From contig CAYGAY010000004.1 in the NCBI GenBank assembly GCA_964347975.1, positions 78,446-142,445 of the forward strand: DNA of 64,000 bases, given 5' to 3'. Origin of the DNA: Bin87 sp964347975 (GTDB lineage: Bacteria; Chloroflexota; Dehalococcoidia; Lucifugimonadales; UBA3495). The notes beneath the pieces are model-generated. The model saw nothing but the letters and a program-made list of their open reading frames with translations, was not told where the DNA came from and ran no database searches. Position numbers and translations under genes: made by a program. Below, in pieces: positions 40,426 through 49,865 of the stretch (within the stretch, counting starts at the first letter, position 1; every line of letters starts with the position of its first letter).

Positions 40426-41406
40426 ATGGCAGTCGCCACCAATGATACGCTGCTCGAGGTCAGCGGGTTGAAAAAATACTTCCCGGTCACCAAGGGCCTC
40501 ATAATGATGAAGACCATCGGCTACGTGCAGGCGGTGGACGGGATCTCCTTTACCATCAAACAGGGCGAGACCCTGGGCCTGGTGGGAGAATCGGGTTGCG
40601 GAAAAACGACGACCAGCAAGCTTCTGCTGCGCCTGGAACGCCCGACTGAAGGTGAAATCCTGCTTGAAGGCGAGGACATCAACACCTTCCGCGGGGCCCA
40701 ACTCCAGGAGTATCGGACTACCGTCCAAGCCGTTTTCCAGGACCCGTGGTCCTCGCTCAGCCCGCGCATGAGGGTCCGGGATATCGTTTCGGAACCCCTG
40801 GTAGTGAACCGAAACGTCACCACCCAGGAGAAAAATGACCGGGTGGCGGAAGTGCTGGCCCAGGTCGGTCTGCATTCGCAGCAGGCCAACAACTATCCCC
40901 ACGAGTTCAGCGGCGGACAACGGCAGCGCATCGCGGTGGCTTCGGCCCTGGTGTCGTATCCCAAGTTGATCGTGCTCGACGAGCCGGTTTCCGCCTTGGA
41001 CGTGTCGATTCGCGCCCAGGTGATGAACCTGCTGAAGGACCTGCAGGAGCAGTACAACGTCAGTTACCTGCTAATCGCTCACAACCTGGCGACGGTCCGC
41101 TACATGGCCCACCAGACGGCGGTTATGTACCTCGGCCAGATCGTTGAGTTTGCCGAGACCGAGGAACTGTACAACAACGCCCTGCACCCCTATACCAAAG
41201 CGCTGTTCTCGGCGGCGCTGCCATCGCACCCCGACCTGATCCGCGAAGATATCGTGCTCCAGGGCGAGGTGCCGTCGCCCATCAACCCGCCGACGGGGTG
41301 CCGTTTCCACCCGCGCTGTCCCTTTGCAATGCCCCAGTGTTCCGAAGAAGCGCCTGTGGACAAGGAGGTATCGCCCGGCCACCGGGTGGCTTGCCACCTC
41401 TACTGA
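40426..41406 (+). CDS. ABC transporter ATP-binding protein, DppF type
   Basis: A 326-residue ATPase, partner of the DppD-type gene. Walker A is GESGCGKTT, the signature YPHEFSGGQRQRIAVASAL, Walker B LIVLDEPVSALD, and the H-loop LIAHNLATV. A C-terminal block CRFHPRCPFAMPQC...HRVACHLY holds a Cys pattern like that of DppD. GAGGAGG lies just before the ATG. It is the last gene of the operon, followed by a strong terminator. Confidence 0.95.
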   Translation: MAVATNDTLLEVSGLKKYFPVTKGLIMMKTIGYVQAVDGISFTIKQGETLGLVGESGCGKTTTSKLLLRLERPTEGEILLEGEDINTFRGAQLQEYRTTVQAVFQDPWSSLSPRMRVRDIVSEPLVVNRNVTTQEKNDRVAEVLAQVGLHSQQANNYPHEFSGGQRQRIAVASALVSYPKLIVLDEPVSALDVSIRAQVMNLLKDLQEQYNVSYLLIAHNLATVRYMAHQTAVMYLGQIVEFAETEELYNNALHPYTKALFSAALPSHPDLIREDIVLQGEVPSPINPPTGCRFHPRCPFAMPQCSEEAPVDKEVSPGHRVACHLY

Positions 41407-41449
41407 CGAAAGCGGTTCCGGTCTTACCCGCAGCGCATCCGGGTTTTAC

Positions 41450-41490
41450 GGAGCGGCATCGCGGTTCGGCGATGCCGCTCCCTGGTTTTT
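41450..41490 (+). terminator. Rho-independent terminator of the ABC operon
   Basis: A 13-bp perfect stem, GGAGCGGCATCGC with GCGATGCCGCTCC around a 6-base loop, followed by CTGGTTTTT. It ends the eight-gene operon just before the convergent hydrolase gene. Confidence 0.85.
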
Positions 41491-41499
41491 CAGCGCGTT

Positions 41500-42258
41500 T
41501 CAGCGGGCCGCTGTGGCCGGCGCATGCGCCCGCAGGAAGTCGCGCACCTGGTTGATCGTCTGGGCCTTTAGGTCCGGATCTTCCTTCCAGGGATACACGG
41601 TCGCCTGGGCATTGGGCGCGATTTCGGCCAATTCCATAGCCGCTTCGAGGGAGTGAGAGGGCGTATCGTCGGGCATGACCAGCAACGGGGTCTGGCACGA
41701 GCGAGCGAAGTCCCGGGACACGCTGTACACAAAGTCCGGCTGGATTCGGTAGAGGTTGTGGAGGTATTGCTCTACGACTGCCGGGGTTAAATCCGGACGA
41801 CCGGCAATCAACTCGGGACCCCAGACGTCGCGGCCGGAATCGTACATGGCGTCCGGGGTTTGCCTGGCGTGTCCAACCGGCTGGCAGAGCACGGCGGCGA
41901 CAACCCGGTCCGGCGCGCGTTTAGCCAGCGTCATGGCGAAAGGCCCGCCGATGCAGAATCCGATGAAACCGAACTTGTCAATTCCCAGGTGATCCATCAA
42001 CCCCAGCTGGTCGTCAGCAAAAGCGCCCCAGGGGTCTTCCACCTGAACCGGGCCCGTGGACTGTCCGCCGTTGGCGTTGCGCTGGTCCATGGTGATGCAG
42101 CGGAAGTCATCCTTGAATTCATCCATGGCGTTGAAGACTTGTCTGGGCCAACCACTCATTATGGAATTCAGTCCCCCGCCCGGGGTCGCCAGGAGTGGAA
42201 ACCCTGACCCGACATCCTCATAGTGAATGGTGACGTCGCCTCTGGTATAGAACGGCAT
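41500..42258 (-). CDS. Alpha/beta hydrolase with Cys nucleophile elbow
   Basis: A 252-residue alpha/beta hydrolase. The oxyanion region is LLATPGGGLNSIMSG; the nucleophile elbow reads GFIGFCIGGPFAM, with Cys in place of the usual Ser, as in dienelactone hydrolases. The acid and base are probably the Asp in VMPDDTPSHS and a C-terminal residue, though a clear catalytic His is not obvious from the closing part. The start at 42258 has AAGGAGA upstream and a strong promoter lies just before it; the frame is open for 69 codons more but the extra part is non-coding. It is convergent with the ABC operon. Confidence 0.85.
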   Translation of the reverse strand: MPFYTRGDVTIHYEDVGSGFPLLATPGGGLNSIMSGWPRQVFNAMDEFKDDFRCITMDQRNANGGQSTGPVQVEDPWGAFADDQLGLMDHLGIDKFGFIGFCIGGPFAMTLAKRAPDRVVAAVLCQPVGHARQTPDAMYDSGRDVWGPELIAGRPDLTPAVVEQYLHNLYRIQPDFVYSVSRDFARSCQTPLLVMPDDTPSHSLEAAMELAEIAPNAQATVYPWKEDPDLKAQTINQVRDFLRAHAPATAAR

Positions 42259-42301
42259 GGCAATTTCTCCTTTGTTTGATTTCAGTAGGAAACTGCTGAC
42301 A

Positions 42302-42329
42302 ATTGTAAATTGGGCAACCCGGTTGTCAA
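42302..42329 (-). promoter_or_regulatory. Putative sigma-70-type promoter of the alpha/beta hydrolase
   Basis: On the minus strand TTGACA (42324-42329) and TACAAT (42302-42307) are 16 bases apart, one of the closest matches to consensus in the window. It would begin transcription near 42295, about 37 bases before the ATG. Confidence 0.65.
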
Positions 42330-42781
42330 GACGGCGGCCGGTCCGGCGCGCCCGACAAGACACCCACGGCATTGGGCGGTAGCGCGTACCCCCGCCCAAA
42401 CCGGTGAGCATTCTTAAGGACCAGCAACACCGCAATGTTGGGAGCGAATGCTGACGCCAGGACACTTACGGTAAGCAAAAGCAGGCCGGTCAACGCCACC
42501 GGCGACGACCGCCCTTTCCCTGATGATGCGGTTGCCCTGCTACCGGTGCCCCTTCGGTTGACCCGGAAGCGGTACGCTGTTACCGTCCGAATCGCCGGTA
42601 TTTTCGTCCGGACAATCGGGAACGGAACCCCGCGGAGGTCGATCCAGCCTGAAACCGGGCGGGTTTTTCAACACTAACCCCGTGCGGGACGTGCCGCCCA
42701 GCAAACAGCATGGCGGAGCCTGCTATCATTAAGCCTGGGAACGCAAGGGGACAATCGCGCATCACGCATTGAGGCAAACAT
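42330..42781. other. Gap of about 450 bases between hydrolase promoter and P450
   Basis: I see no gene, repeat or clear terminator here. Frames on both strands are short and lack ribosome-binding sites. TATCAT about 58 bases before the P450 start could be a -10 box, but no good -35 box is present. Confidence 0.5.
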
Positions 42782-44176
42782 ATGGCCACATACACCGTAC
42801 CCCGGCCGCCCAGGCCAGTGGTTGACCGCGCAACCCTGCCGCCCGGTCCATCCGAATTGCCTATCGTGGGCCAGTCGTTCCAGTACGTGTTCAACTTGCT
42901 GGGTTTCCTTCACGGGGCCGCCGCTTATGGCGATCTGGTCACGCTGTCAGTGAAACCGACCCTCGTGTACCTGGTCAACCACCCGGAACTGGTGCAGGAA
43001 CTTTTCGTTGCCAACCACCGGAGAGTGGGTCGCGGACGAGGCACCGAGACCCTGCAATACCTGATGGGCTATGGGTTGGTCACATCGGATGGCCCGCTGC
43101 ACTTGCGCCAGCGTCGCTTGATGCAGCCCCAGTTCCACCACCGTCGCATCGCCGCTTATGCCGAGACAATGACCGATTTCACCCAGCGGCATGAGGCGAA
43201 CTGGCACGACGGAGCCAGGGTTGACCTGGCCGGGGAAATGAGCGAACTGACCTTGCACATCGTCGTTAAGACGCTGTTCGGCCTGGAACTGGCCGACACG
43301 GTGCGACGCATCGGCGCCGCTTTCGAACTCAGCAACGACTACATAAAGGCGCGGGACAATCAGCCACCGGCCTTGCGTCGATTGTTCCACCGCCTGCCGC
43401 TACCGTTCACACGCCGTTTCAAGCGGGGGTTGGCCTACCTGGACGAAACGACCTATGGTCTTATTGAGGAGCGCCGCCGCTCCGGGCTTGAGGGCAACGA
43501 CCTGTTGTCTATGCTATTGAATGTGCGGGATGAAGAAGCCGATAATCCCGCCGACGCCGTGATGACCGATCAGCAGGTTCGGGACGAAGCGATCACCCTC
43601 TTTGCCGCCGGCCACGAAACCACCGCCGTAGCGCTAACCTGGACCTGGTATCTCCTGGCTGCCCATCCCGATATGCAGGCTCGATTCCACGCCGAACTGG
43701 ATGACGTATTGGGAAGCAGACCGCCGACGCCGGACGACTTGCCCAAGTTGGCCTTTACCGAACGGGTACTCACCGAGTCGATGCGGCTGTACCCGCCTAT
43801 TTGGTCCACGGGCCGGATGACCTTTGAACCCATCACGCTGGGCGGATACCACATTCCAGCCGGCGCGGCCCTGGTCGCGCCCCAGTTGATTGTTCAAAGG
43901 GATCCGCGATGGTACGACGATCCGCTGGAGTTTTGTCCCGACCGGTGGACTCCCGAGTTCCGCGAGGGCCTGCCACGATTCGCCTACTACCCCTTCGGAG
44001 GCGGCCCGCGACTCTGTATCGGGGAAGGATTCGCGTGGATGGAGGCCATGCTGGTATTGGCGACCCTTGGGCAGAAGTGGGCGATGCGGCACGACCCAAG
44101 CCATCGGATCGAATTGACGCCGCTGGTCTCGCTGCGTCCCAAAGGCGGGATGCCCATGTTCCTGGAGCGGCGGTAA
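42782..44176 (+). CDS. Cytochrome P450
   Basis: A 464-residue soluble P450, which inserts oxygen into an organic substrate using a ferredoxin or flavoprotein partner. The I-helix is LFAAGHETTAVALTW, the ExxR motif is in ERVLTESMRLYPP, and the heme-binding loop is PFGGGPRLCIGEGFAWMEA with the Cys ligand at about residue 412. No N-terminal membrane anchor is present. The pattern resembles the broad CYP102/CYP110-like bacterial group. No electron-transfer partner gene is adjacent, and the substrate is unknown. Confidence 0.95.
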   Translation: MATYTVPRPPRPVVDRATLPPGPSELPIVGQSFQYVFNLLGFLHGAAAYGDLVTLSVKPTLVYLVNHPELVQELFVANHRRVGRGRGTETLQYLMGYGLVTSDGPLHLRQRRLMQPQFHHRRIAAYAETMTDFTQRHEANWHDGARVDLAGEMSELTLHIVVKTLFGLELADTVRRIGAAFELSNDYIKARDNQPPALRRLFHRLPLPFTRRFKRGLAYLDETTYGLIEERRRSGLEGNDLLSMLLNVRDEEADNPADAVMTDQQVRDEAITLFAAGHETTAVALTWTWYLLAAHPDMQARFHAELDDVLGSRPPTPDDLPKLAFTERVLTESMRLYPPIWSTGRMTFEPITLGGYHIPAGAALVAPQLIVQRDPRWYDDPLEFCPDRWTPEFREGLPRFAYYPFGGGPRLCIGEGFAWMEAMLVLATLGQKWAMRHDPSHRIELTPLVSLRPKGGMPMFLERR

Positions 44177-44183
44177 GGAGTCC

Positions 44184-44204
44184 AAAATCGCGCGCCCGAT
44201 TTTT
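44184..44204 (+). terminator. Weak terminator-like hairpin after the P450 gene
   Basis: AAAATCG (44184-44190) and CGATTTT (44197-44203) form a 7-bp hairpin with a T-rich end, a few bases after the stop. Confidence 0.4.
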
Positions 44205-44407
44205 GACAGTACCGACGGTTCGGGGTAGCATATTTGCCACGTAGCGCACTTCGAACCTGACGTCGTTGGCCTCTGACTGGAGCGCCGCGATGTCGTTCCT
44301 CGTCGCCGTTATACCGCCGACCGTTATGTTGAGTAGTTGATCGGGTACGCGGCGGTAGCCAGCCCGAACCGCCGCGCTCATTTTACCCAGCCACGGGGGG
44401 AGATACA

Positions 44408-46711
44408 TTGACTAGCCCTACCTCCAAGCCCGCCGGCCGGCCAGAAGCCACGTCGCCGCTGACCGGCCCCGCAATCATCCCCGACTTTGAAGCGGCGCTG
44501 ACCCGGCTCTGTGCCATTGCACGGAAAGGACAAAGGGCTGACAGCCCGCTGTACAACCCATCGGAGGAGTGGATAGTGGGAAAGATGCCCATTTTCCAGG
44601 ATCTTCCGTCGGGGCGGCAGGCCGAACTGTTGGCCGAAGCCGCGGCTCTTGAAGCCGAGGCCGTCGCAGCCAACGCTGCCGGCCGCGCCGCCAGCAAGGT
44701 ATGGCCTGAAACTGTGTTTCGCCTGGACAACGGGGGTCTGGCGTTTTTCAGCCAACTGGGAGTGGTGCGGCGGCCAGACTTGACGCAATACTTCGTGGAA
44801 GGATTCACGCGCAACCGAGACGCTTTAGCGTTCTCCGGGGATAATCAGCAACTCTTCACCGAAATCTTCCATCGAGTCTGCGACAAGATGGAGACTAGCT
44901 TCGCGGCCGGCGAGGACATCGTACAAACCGACCGGCAGATTTGCGACGCGCCCGGTCGCTCTTTTCACGCGCGGCAACTGCTTTTCGGCACGCGATATAT
45001 GCAGGCTCCCTATATGTGGCGCCGGCTCACTTTCGATCTGCCTCAGGAGCAATGGCAGGAACCGCCGAATATTCTTGAGGTGTCAGTTCCCCACTGGATG
45101 GACGACTTAGACCTCGACGAGGGTTTGAAGACGCGATTGCGCGACGCCGGCATCACCCAGCTGGTTTTCAAAGCGCCGACACGGGGTCTTTCGCTCCATT
45201 TCGGCTTCGACTACGTGGGCGAACACAAGATGGGTCCGCTCTCCATTGCCATGCACCAGGTAAAGCAGAAAAACGGGTTGGCGGTGCAGGCCGCATTAAG
45301 TATGGCTCGGGTTCGGAAGCTCGATGGGGAACTCGCCAACACCGCTCTGGTCACGGTCGGCCCGTCGCTGCACGGGAAAAGCACGCTGACCATCATGGTT
45401 GAGTTGGCGAACAGCGAGTTGGCCGGCGTGTTGAATCTGCCCACCGACCCCGAAGAAGGGGTCTATCCGATGAACGATGACATCGTGCTGCTACAGCCCT
45501 TGGCAGACCCCGTTGCGAGCAACCGGGGCGGGCGGCGCGCCATGATTTCCCACGCCATCGACGGCACGGAGAACAACTTCTATGCCGTTCCCTTCGGATT
45601 GACTCGAGAGGACGACCCCATCACTTACGACGTCCTGCGGGGCGCTCCCGGCGTGACGTCTCCCGACGAAACCCTGGAAAACGTCCCGGTTCACGTGAAT
45701 AGTCAGGAACCCAACTACCTGGAAAATCCGGTCCGCAATATGCGGATGATATTGTCGCGGCGCGGCTTATTGCAGCGAAAAGGAGCCGCCGGATTGATTT
45801 CCAAAATCACCGAGGGGCGCCTCGCCGATTCGGTCCACGTGCCGATGGAGAGCACGGACCGCGTATTCTGGCAAGAGGTAATGCGCCAGAACACAGTCAT
45901 ACCTCCCCTGCGCCGCCTGAGCCTGGAGCAATACATCCGCGTGCTGATGTACGGTGAAGCGGTCCAGATGGGAGCGGCTATCGGCGCCATTGGCCGTCCC
46001 TACGTCGAGTATTTCTCCGACCCGTTTATCATCGGCCTTGAGGATGAGAATGCCAACCTGCTTTACCATGTGCTCCAACAACTGGCGTGGGGGGGGATGC
46101 CACAGGAGTACTACGCCTTCAATACCGGCGGGGTGGGCGCCGACAGCAACGAGGAAGCTTCCGGTTCACGATATTTGAATATACCCCGTGAATTGACGAT
46201 GATGCTGCAGGAGGCGTTGCTCCGTAACGCGGTCAATTTCGAATACGATGGGATACTCCGCTCGGAAGTGGCGGTGGCGATCCTGGACGCGGATGGCAAC
46301 GAGGTAGTTGACCTGCGCGAGAAGTGGCTGCCGGTCAACATCTATGGGGAGGAAGACTACGCCGACCGAGTAGCCGAGTTGATGCACCGTCGTTATTACG
46401 GCCGGGACCAGCAGGACAAAGCCGGAATTCTGCGGTACACCAAAGTGGTCAACACCATCCTGGATATCAGCGATGTACCGTCGCCCAGCAACGAGCGGGA
46501 ACTTTCCTGGCTGCTGTCGTTCTATTGGTCACTGGATCAGGCTTACGAAACATTGGATGAAACAGCGGCTCACCGTGCCGAAGGGATGCGGCCGGTTTCC
46601 TACCAACTGCGCGAACTGCAACGCAAATACCAGGAAGGTCTGGAGCGGGGCTTGGCCGTCACCGAATCCGGTCGGAAGAACCTGGCCGAGCTTGCATTGC
46701 GCGCCGGGTAG
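44408..46711 (+). CDS. Large P-loop protein resembling ATP-type PEP carboxykinase
   Basis: A 767-residue soluble protein. The middle carries VTVGPSLHGKSTLTI (residues about 315-329), a Walker A-type G-x4-GKS, then YPMNDDIVLLQPLA about 35 residues on and ENNFYAVPFGLTREDDPITYDVL. This layout, a P-loop followed by a DD strand and an Arg-rich loop, matches the C-terminal half of ATP-dependent PEP carboxykinases, but the sequence is divergent and the N-terminal 240 residues and the long C-terminus are not typical. The next gene is malate synthase, which would suit PEP formation from C4 acids. I am fairly sure of the kinase fold, less of the reaction. The TTG/ATG start at 44408 follows GGGGGGAG. 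Confidence 0.6.
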   Translation: MTSPTSKPAGRPEATSPLTGPAIIPDFEAALTRLCAIARKGQRADSPLYNPSEEWIVGKMPIFQDLPSGRQAELLAEAAALEAEAVAANAAGRAASKVWPETVFRLDNGGLAFFSQLGVVRRPDLTQYFVEGFTRNRDALAFSGDNQQLFTEIFHRVCDKMETSFAAGEDIVQTDRQICDAPGRSFHARQLLFGTRYMQAPYMWRRLTFDLPQEQWQEPPNILEVSVPHWMDDLDLDEGLKTRLRDAGITQLVFKAPTRGLSLHFGFDYVGEHKMGPLSIAMHQVKQKNGLAVQAALSMARVRKLDGELANTALVTVGPSLHGKSTLTIMVELANSELAGVLNLPTDPEEGVYPMNDDIVLLQPLADPVASNRGGRRAMISHAIDGTENNFYAVPFGLTREDDPITYDVLRGAPGVTSPDETLENVPVHVNSQEPNYLENPVRNMRMILSRRGLLQRKGAAGLISKITEGRLADSVHVPMESTDRVFWQEVMRQNTVIPPLRRLSLEQYIRVLMYGEAVQMGAAIGAIGRPYVEYFSDPFIIGLEDENANLLYHVLQQLAWGGMPQEYYAFNTGGVGADSNEEASGSRYLNIPRELTMMLQEALLRNAVNFEYDGILRSEVAVAILDADGNEVVDLREKWLPVNIYGEEDYADRVAELMHRRYYGRDQQDKAGILRYTKVVNTILDISDVPSPSNERELSWLLSFYWSLDQAYETLDETAAHRAEGMRPVSYQLRELQRKYQEGLERGLAVTESGRKNLAELALRAG

Positions 46712-46858
46712 CGCGCTAAATTTCGACCACGCCATCATTTGATCCTGTTGGGCCCGGAGACACGCTCGATGCCAGCGAGGGATGCTTGACCTCAGAATGC
46801 AGCGACCGCCGGCAGGAAATACATACTCCCGAAACTTGGAGAACCAGGATAGGCAGAC

Positions 46859-48436
46859 ATGAAAAATAACAACATCCAGATCCTCGGCGCGGTTCCCGGT
46901 CAGTACGGCGCTATCCTCACTGATGGCGCGTTGGAATTCGTCGCTGATTTGCATCGCAATTTTGAGGCCACGCGACGGCGGTTGATGCAGGCGCGAGTTC
47001 GCCGCCAGTCCCAGATCGACGCCGGCGCTACGCCGGATTTCCTGTCCGAAACTCGGAACGTTCGGGAAGGCGACTGGCGGGTGCGCCCGGCCCCGGACGA
47101 CCTGACCAACCGACGGGTGGAGATCACCGGACCGTCGTCAAACCGCCGCATGGTGATTAACGCATTGAATTGCGGCGCGCAGGTCTATATGACCGACTTC
47201 GAGGACGCCCATTCGCCGGCCTGGTTGCCCACCCTGGACGGACAACTGAACGTGCGGGACGCGTACCGGCGCACGATCAGCGACGAAGCCGCTGACGGCC
47301 GACAATACCGACTGAACGAAAATCTGGCCACTCTGTGCGTCCGGCCTCGCGGGTTGCACCTGATGGAGCGTCACATCCTGATTGACGGGGAACCCGTCGC
47401 CGGCAGTTTTTTCGATTTTGGTCTGACTGTTTTTCACAACCACGTCGCCCAGCAGAGTCACGGCACCGGCCCCTATTACTACTTGCCGAAATTGCAGTCT
47501 CACCTGGAAGCCCGTTTGTGGAACGACGTTTTCAGATATGCCGAGGAACGTCTGGATATTCCGCAGGGAACGATCAGCCCCACCGTCCTGATTGAGCACA
47601 TCCTGGCCGCTTTTGAGATGGAGGAGATACTGTACGAGCTGCGGGAGCGGCCGGCGGGATTGAACCTGGGGCGATGGGACTACATATTCAGTGTCATCAA
47701 GGTTTTCAACAAGCGGGGCGACATGGTGTTCCCCGACCGGGCTCAGGTTACGATGGCGACGCACTTCCTGGTCTCTGCCGCGCAACTGCTGGTGAATACC
47801 TGCCATCGCCGCGGCGCGCACGCTTTGGGCGGTATGTCCGCATTCATTCCACGCCGGGATGACCCGGCGGCCAACGATGCCGCCTTCGCCCAAGTCCGGG
47901 CCGACAAACAGCGCGAGGCTGATCAGGGTTTTGATGGAGCGTGGATAGCCCATCCCGGTCTCGTGGAACCGGTGTTGGATGTATTCCAGTCCACGTTTTC
48001 CGCCGACAACCAGCTTTCGGTTATACCGGAAGTCCGCATCGCGCCGGATGATCTGCTGGCGGTGCCCGAAGGCCAAATTACCGAGGCCGGGCTCCGCAAC
48101 AACGTCAGCGTGGCGTTGCAGTACATCGACGCCTGGACCCGCGGCAACGGCGCCGTTGCCATCTACGGATTGATGGAAGACGCAGCCACCGCCGAAATCT
48201 CCCGGTCTCAACTCTGGCAGTGGATCAACCACGGCTCCAACCTGGAAGACGGGCGCCCGATCACCGCTGAGCTGTACCGACAGGTGCGCGCGGAGGAAGC
48301 GGCCGCTCTGGTCGGGCAACGGGGCCAGGATAATCCCGGCGCGCTGGACAAAGCTGTGGAGCTGCTGGACGAAATCGTGCTGTCGGACGAGTTCGTAGAG
48401 TTCCTGACGTTGCCGGGATACCGCTACTTGGACTAG
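46859..48436 (+). CDS. aceB: Malate synthase
   Basis: A 525-residue malate synthase of the A type, which condenses glyoxylate and acetyl-CoA. Signature blocks are MTDFEDAHSPAWLPTLDGQLNV, LCVRPRGLHLMERHILIDGEPV, YYYLPKLQSHLEARLWNDVF, VLIEHILAAFEMEEILYELRE and RWDYIFSVIKVF, which hold the acetyl-CoA, metal (Glu, Asp) and glyoxylate contacts; the C-terminal Cys-free plug ends FLTLPGYRYLD. No isocitrate lyase gene is in the window. It follows the PEPCK-like gene by 147 bases and is followed at once by the Uma2 array. Confidence 0.96.
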   Translation: MKNNNIQILGAVPGQYGAILTDGALEFVADLHRNFEATRRRLMQARVRRQSQIDAGATPDFLSETRNVREGDWRVRPAPDDLTNRRVEITGPSSNRRMVINALNCGAQVYMTDFEDAHSPAWLPTLDGQLNVRDAYRRTISDEAADGRQYRLNENLATLCVRPRGLHLMERHILIDGEPVAGSFFDFGLTVFHNHVAQQSHGTGPYYYLPKLQSHLEARLWNDVFRYAEERLDIPQGTISPTVLIEHILAAFEMEEILYELRERPAGLNLGRWDYIFSVIKVFNKRGDMVFPDRAQVTMATHFLVSAAQLLVNTCHRRGAHALGGMSAFIPRRDDPAANDAAFAQVRADKQREADQGFDGAWIAHPGLVEPVLDVFQSTFSADNQLSVIPEVRIAPDDLLAVPEGQITEAGLRNNVSVALQYIDAWTRGNGAVAIYGLMEDAATAEISRSQLWQWINHGSNLEDGRPITAELYRQVRAEEAAALVGQRGQDNPGALDKAVELLDEIVLSDEFVEFLTLPGYRYLD

Positions 48437-48451
48437 CCGAGGGTAACCGCT

Positions 48452-49153
48452 ATGGCTACTGCTGCTGCTGCCAAAGATACCGCCCTCCTGGCATACGATG
48501 ACGGTCTTTATTTCGACCTGCCGCATCCGCTGTGGGTGAACATCCGGCCCATCCTGGAATCGGTGGCCGGGAAGCTCACCGAGGAAGAGATTGACCAATG
48601 GTTCGTCGGGTTCCACGAGCTCAACGAAGGGCGCGGCTTTACCCTGGAACTGACTGGGGAAGGGGAGTTGATAATCAGTCCAATGGTGAATCGAGGCGGC
48701 CTCCGAGCTGAACTTCGACTAGCGAGCGCGTTGCACAATTGGGAAGACGAATACGGCGGCGAAGCGGGCGGACCCGACGCCAATATGCGCCTGCCTGATG
48801 GCTCGCGAATACGACCCGATGCGCTGTGGCTGTCGCCGGAACAGGTGGCCGCGCTCCCGCCCGTGTCCGACGACAAAGCCATAACGGTCTGCCCGGCGTT
48901 TGTCGCAGAAATTCGGTCGGGTACCGACCGGCTGCCGCCCCTGCAACGCAAGATGGAACGCTACATCGCCAACGGAGCGCAATTGGGCTGGCTGATTGAC
49001 CCCTATCGCCGGCGGGTGTACGTCTATCGCCCCGGTGTAGATGTTGAAGCGCTGGAAGACCCGGAGACCGTCAGCGGCGACCCGGTACTGCCGGGTTTCG
49101 TGTTTGAGGTACGCAGTCGCATTTTTGCGCTGCACGACACCCCTGAGGGATAG
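48452..49153 (+). CDS. Uma2 family endonuclease, tandem copy 1
   Basis: A 233-residue member of the Uma2/DUF820 group with a PD-(D/E)XK fold. In RIRPDALWLSPEQ, VAEIRSGTDR and LQRKMERYIANGAQLGWLIDPYRRRVYVY the residues D123, E153 and K167 form the presumed metal site. It starts 16 bases after malate synthase. Bases 48535-48894 are identical to the same part of copy 2, which points to recent duplication or gene conversion. The function of the family in bacteria is not settled; some are linked to mobile-element or defence regions. Confidence 0.9.
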   Translation: MATAAAAKDTALLAYDDGLYFDLPHPLWVNIRPILESVAGKLTEEEIDQWFVGFHELNEGRGFTLELTGEGELIISPMVNRGGLRAELRLASALHNWEDEYGGEAGGPDANMRLPDGSRIRPDALWLSPEQVAALPPVSDDKAITVCPAFVAEIRSGTDRLPPLQRKMERYIANGAQLGWLIDPYRRRVYVYRPGVDVEALEDPETVSGDPVLPGFVFEVRSRIFALHDTPEG

Positions 49154-49158
49154 ACGCC

Positions 49159-49860
49159 ATGGCAACCGATGTCGGTCTCAAAGATGCCGCCTCTATTGCA
49201 GAGGCGGATGATTTCTACTTTGACCTGCCGCATCCTTTGTCGGTGAACATCCGGCCCATCCTGGAATCGGTGGCCGGGAAGCTCACCGAGGAAGAGATTG
49301 ACCAATGGTTCGTCGGGTTCCACGAGCTCAACGAAGGGCGCGGCTTTACCCTGGAACTGACTGGGGAAGGGGAGTTGATAATCAGTCCAATGGTGAATCG
49401 AGGCGGCCTCCGAGCTGAACTTCGACTAGCGAGCGCGTTGCACAATTGGGAAGACGAATACGGCGGCGAAGCGGGCGGACCCGACGCCAATATGCGCCTG
49501 CCTGATGGCTCGCGAATACGACCCGATGCGCTGTGGCTGTCGCCGGAACAGGTGGCCGCGCTCCCGCCCGTGTCCGACGACAAAGCCATAACGGTCTGCC
49601 CCGCCTTTGTCGCCGAAATAATGTCCGGCACCGACCGCTTGCCGCCCCTGCAACGCAAGATGGAACGATACATCGCCAACGGGGCGCAATTGGGCTGGCT
49701 GATTGACCCCTACCGCCGCCAGGTGTACGTCTATCGACCCGGCGTGGACGTGAAGATGCTGGACGATCCGGAGACCATTAGCGGCGACCCAGTGCTGCCG
49801 GGGTTCGTTTTCGAAGTGCGCAGTCGCATTTTTGCGCTGCATAACGTCACTCAGGAATAA
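49159..49860 (+). CDS. Uma2 family endonuclease, tandem copy 2
   Basis: A 233-residue paralogue of copy 1, five bases after it. The central 360 bases match copy 1 exactly; the two ends differ (the N-terminus reads MATDVGLKDAASIAEADDFYF, the end RIFALHNVTQE). The metal site (RPDALW, VAEIMS, QRKMERY) is intact. The ribosome-binding region overlaps the end of copy 1 (GAGGGATAGACGCC), so translation is probably coupled through the array. Confidence 0.9.
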   Translation: MATDVGLKDAASIAEADDFYFDLPHPLSVNIRPILESVAGKLTEEEIDQWFVGFHELNEGRGFTLELTGEGELIISPMVNRGGLRAELRLASALHNWEDEYGGEAGGPDANMRLPDGSRIRPDALWLSPEQVAALPPVSDDKAITVCPAFVAEIMSGTDRLPPLQRKMERYIANGAQLGWLIDPYRRQVYVYRPGVDVKMLDDPETISGDPVLPGFVFEVRSRIFALHNVTQE

Positions 49861-49865
49861 ACCTT

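Noticed and set aside
43833..44408. Minus-strand ORF with a coiled-coil-like stretch (DIAALQSEANDVRFEVRYV) in the gap after the P450
   Set aside because: The stretch is short, has no ribosome-binding site and runs into the P450 antisense frame; at most a remnant of an old gene.
47138..48616. 492-residue minus-strand ORF opposite malate synthase
   Set aside because: It is the shadow of malate synthase and the first Uma2 gene; the sequence is low in normal protein features.
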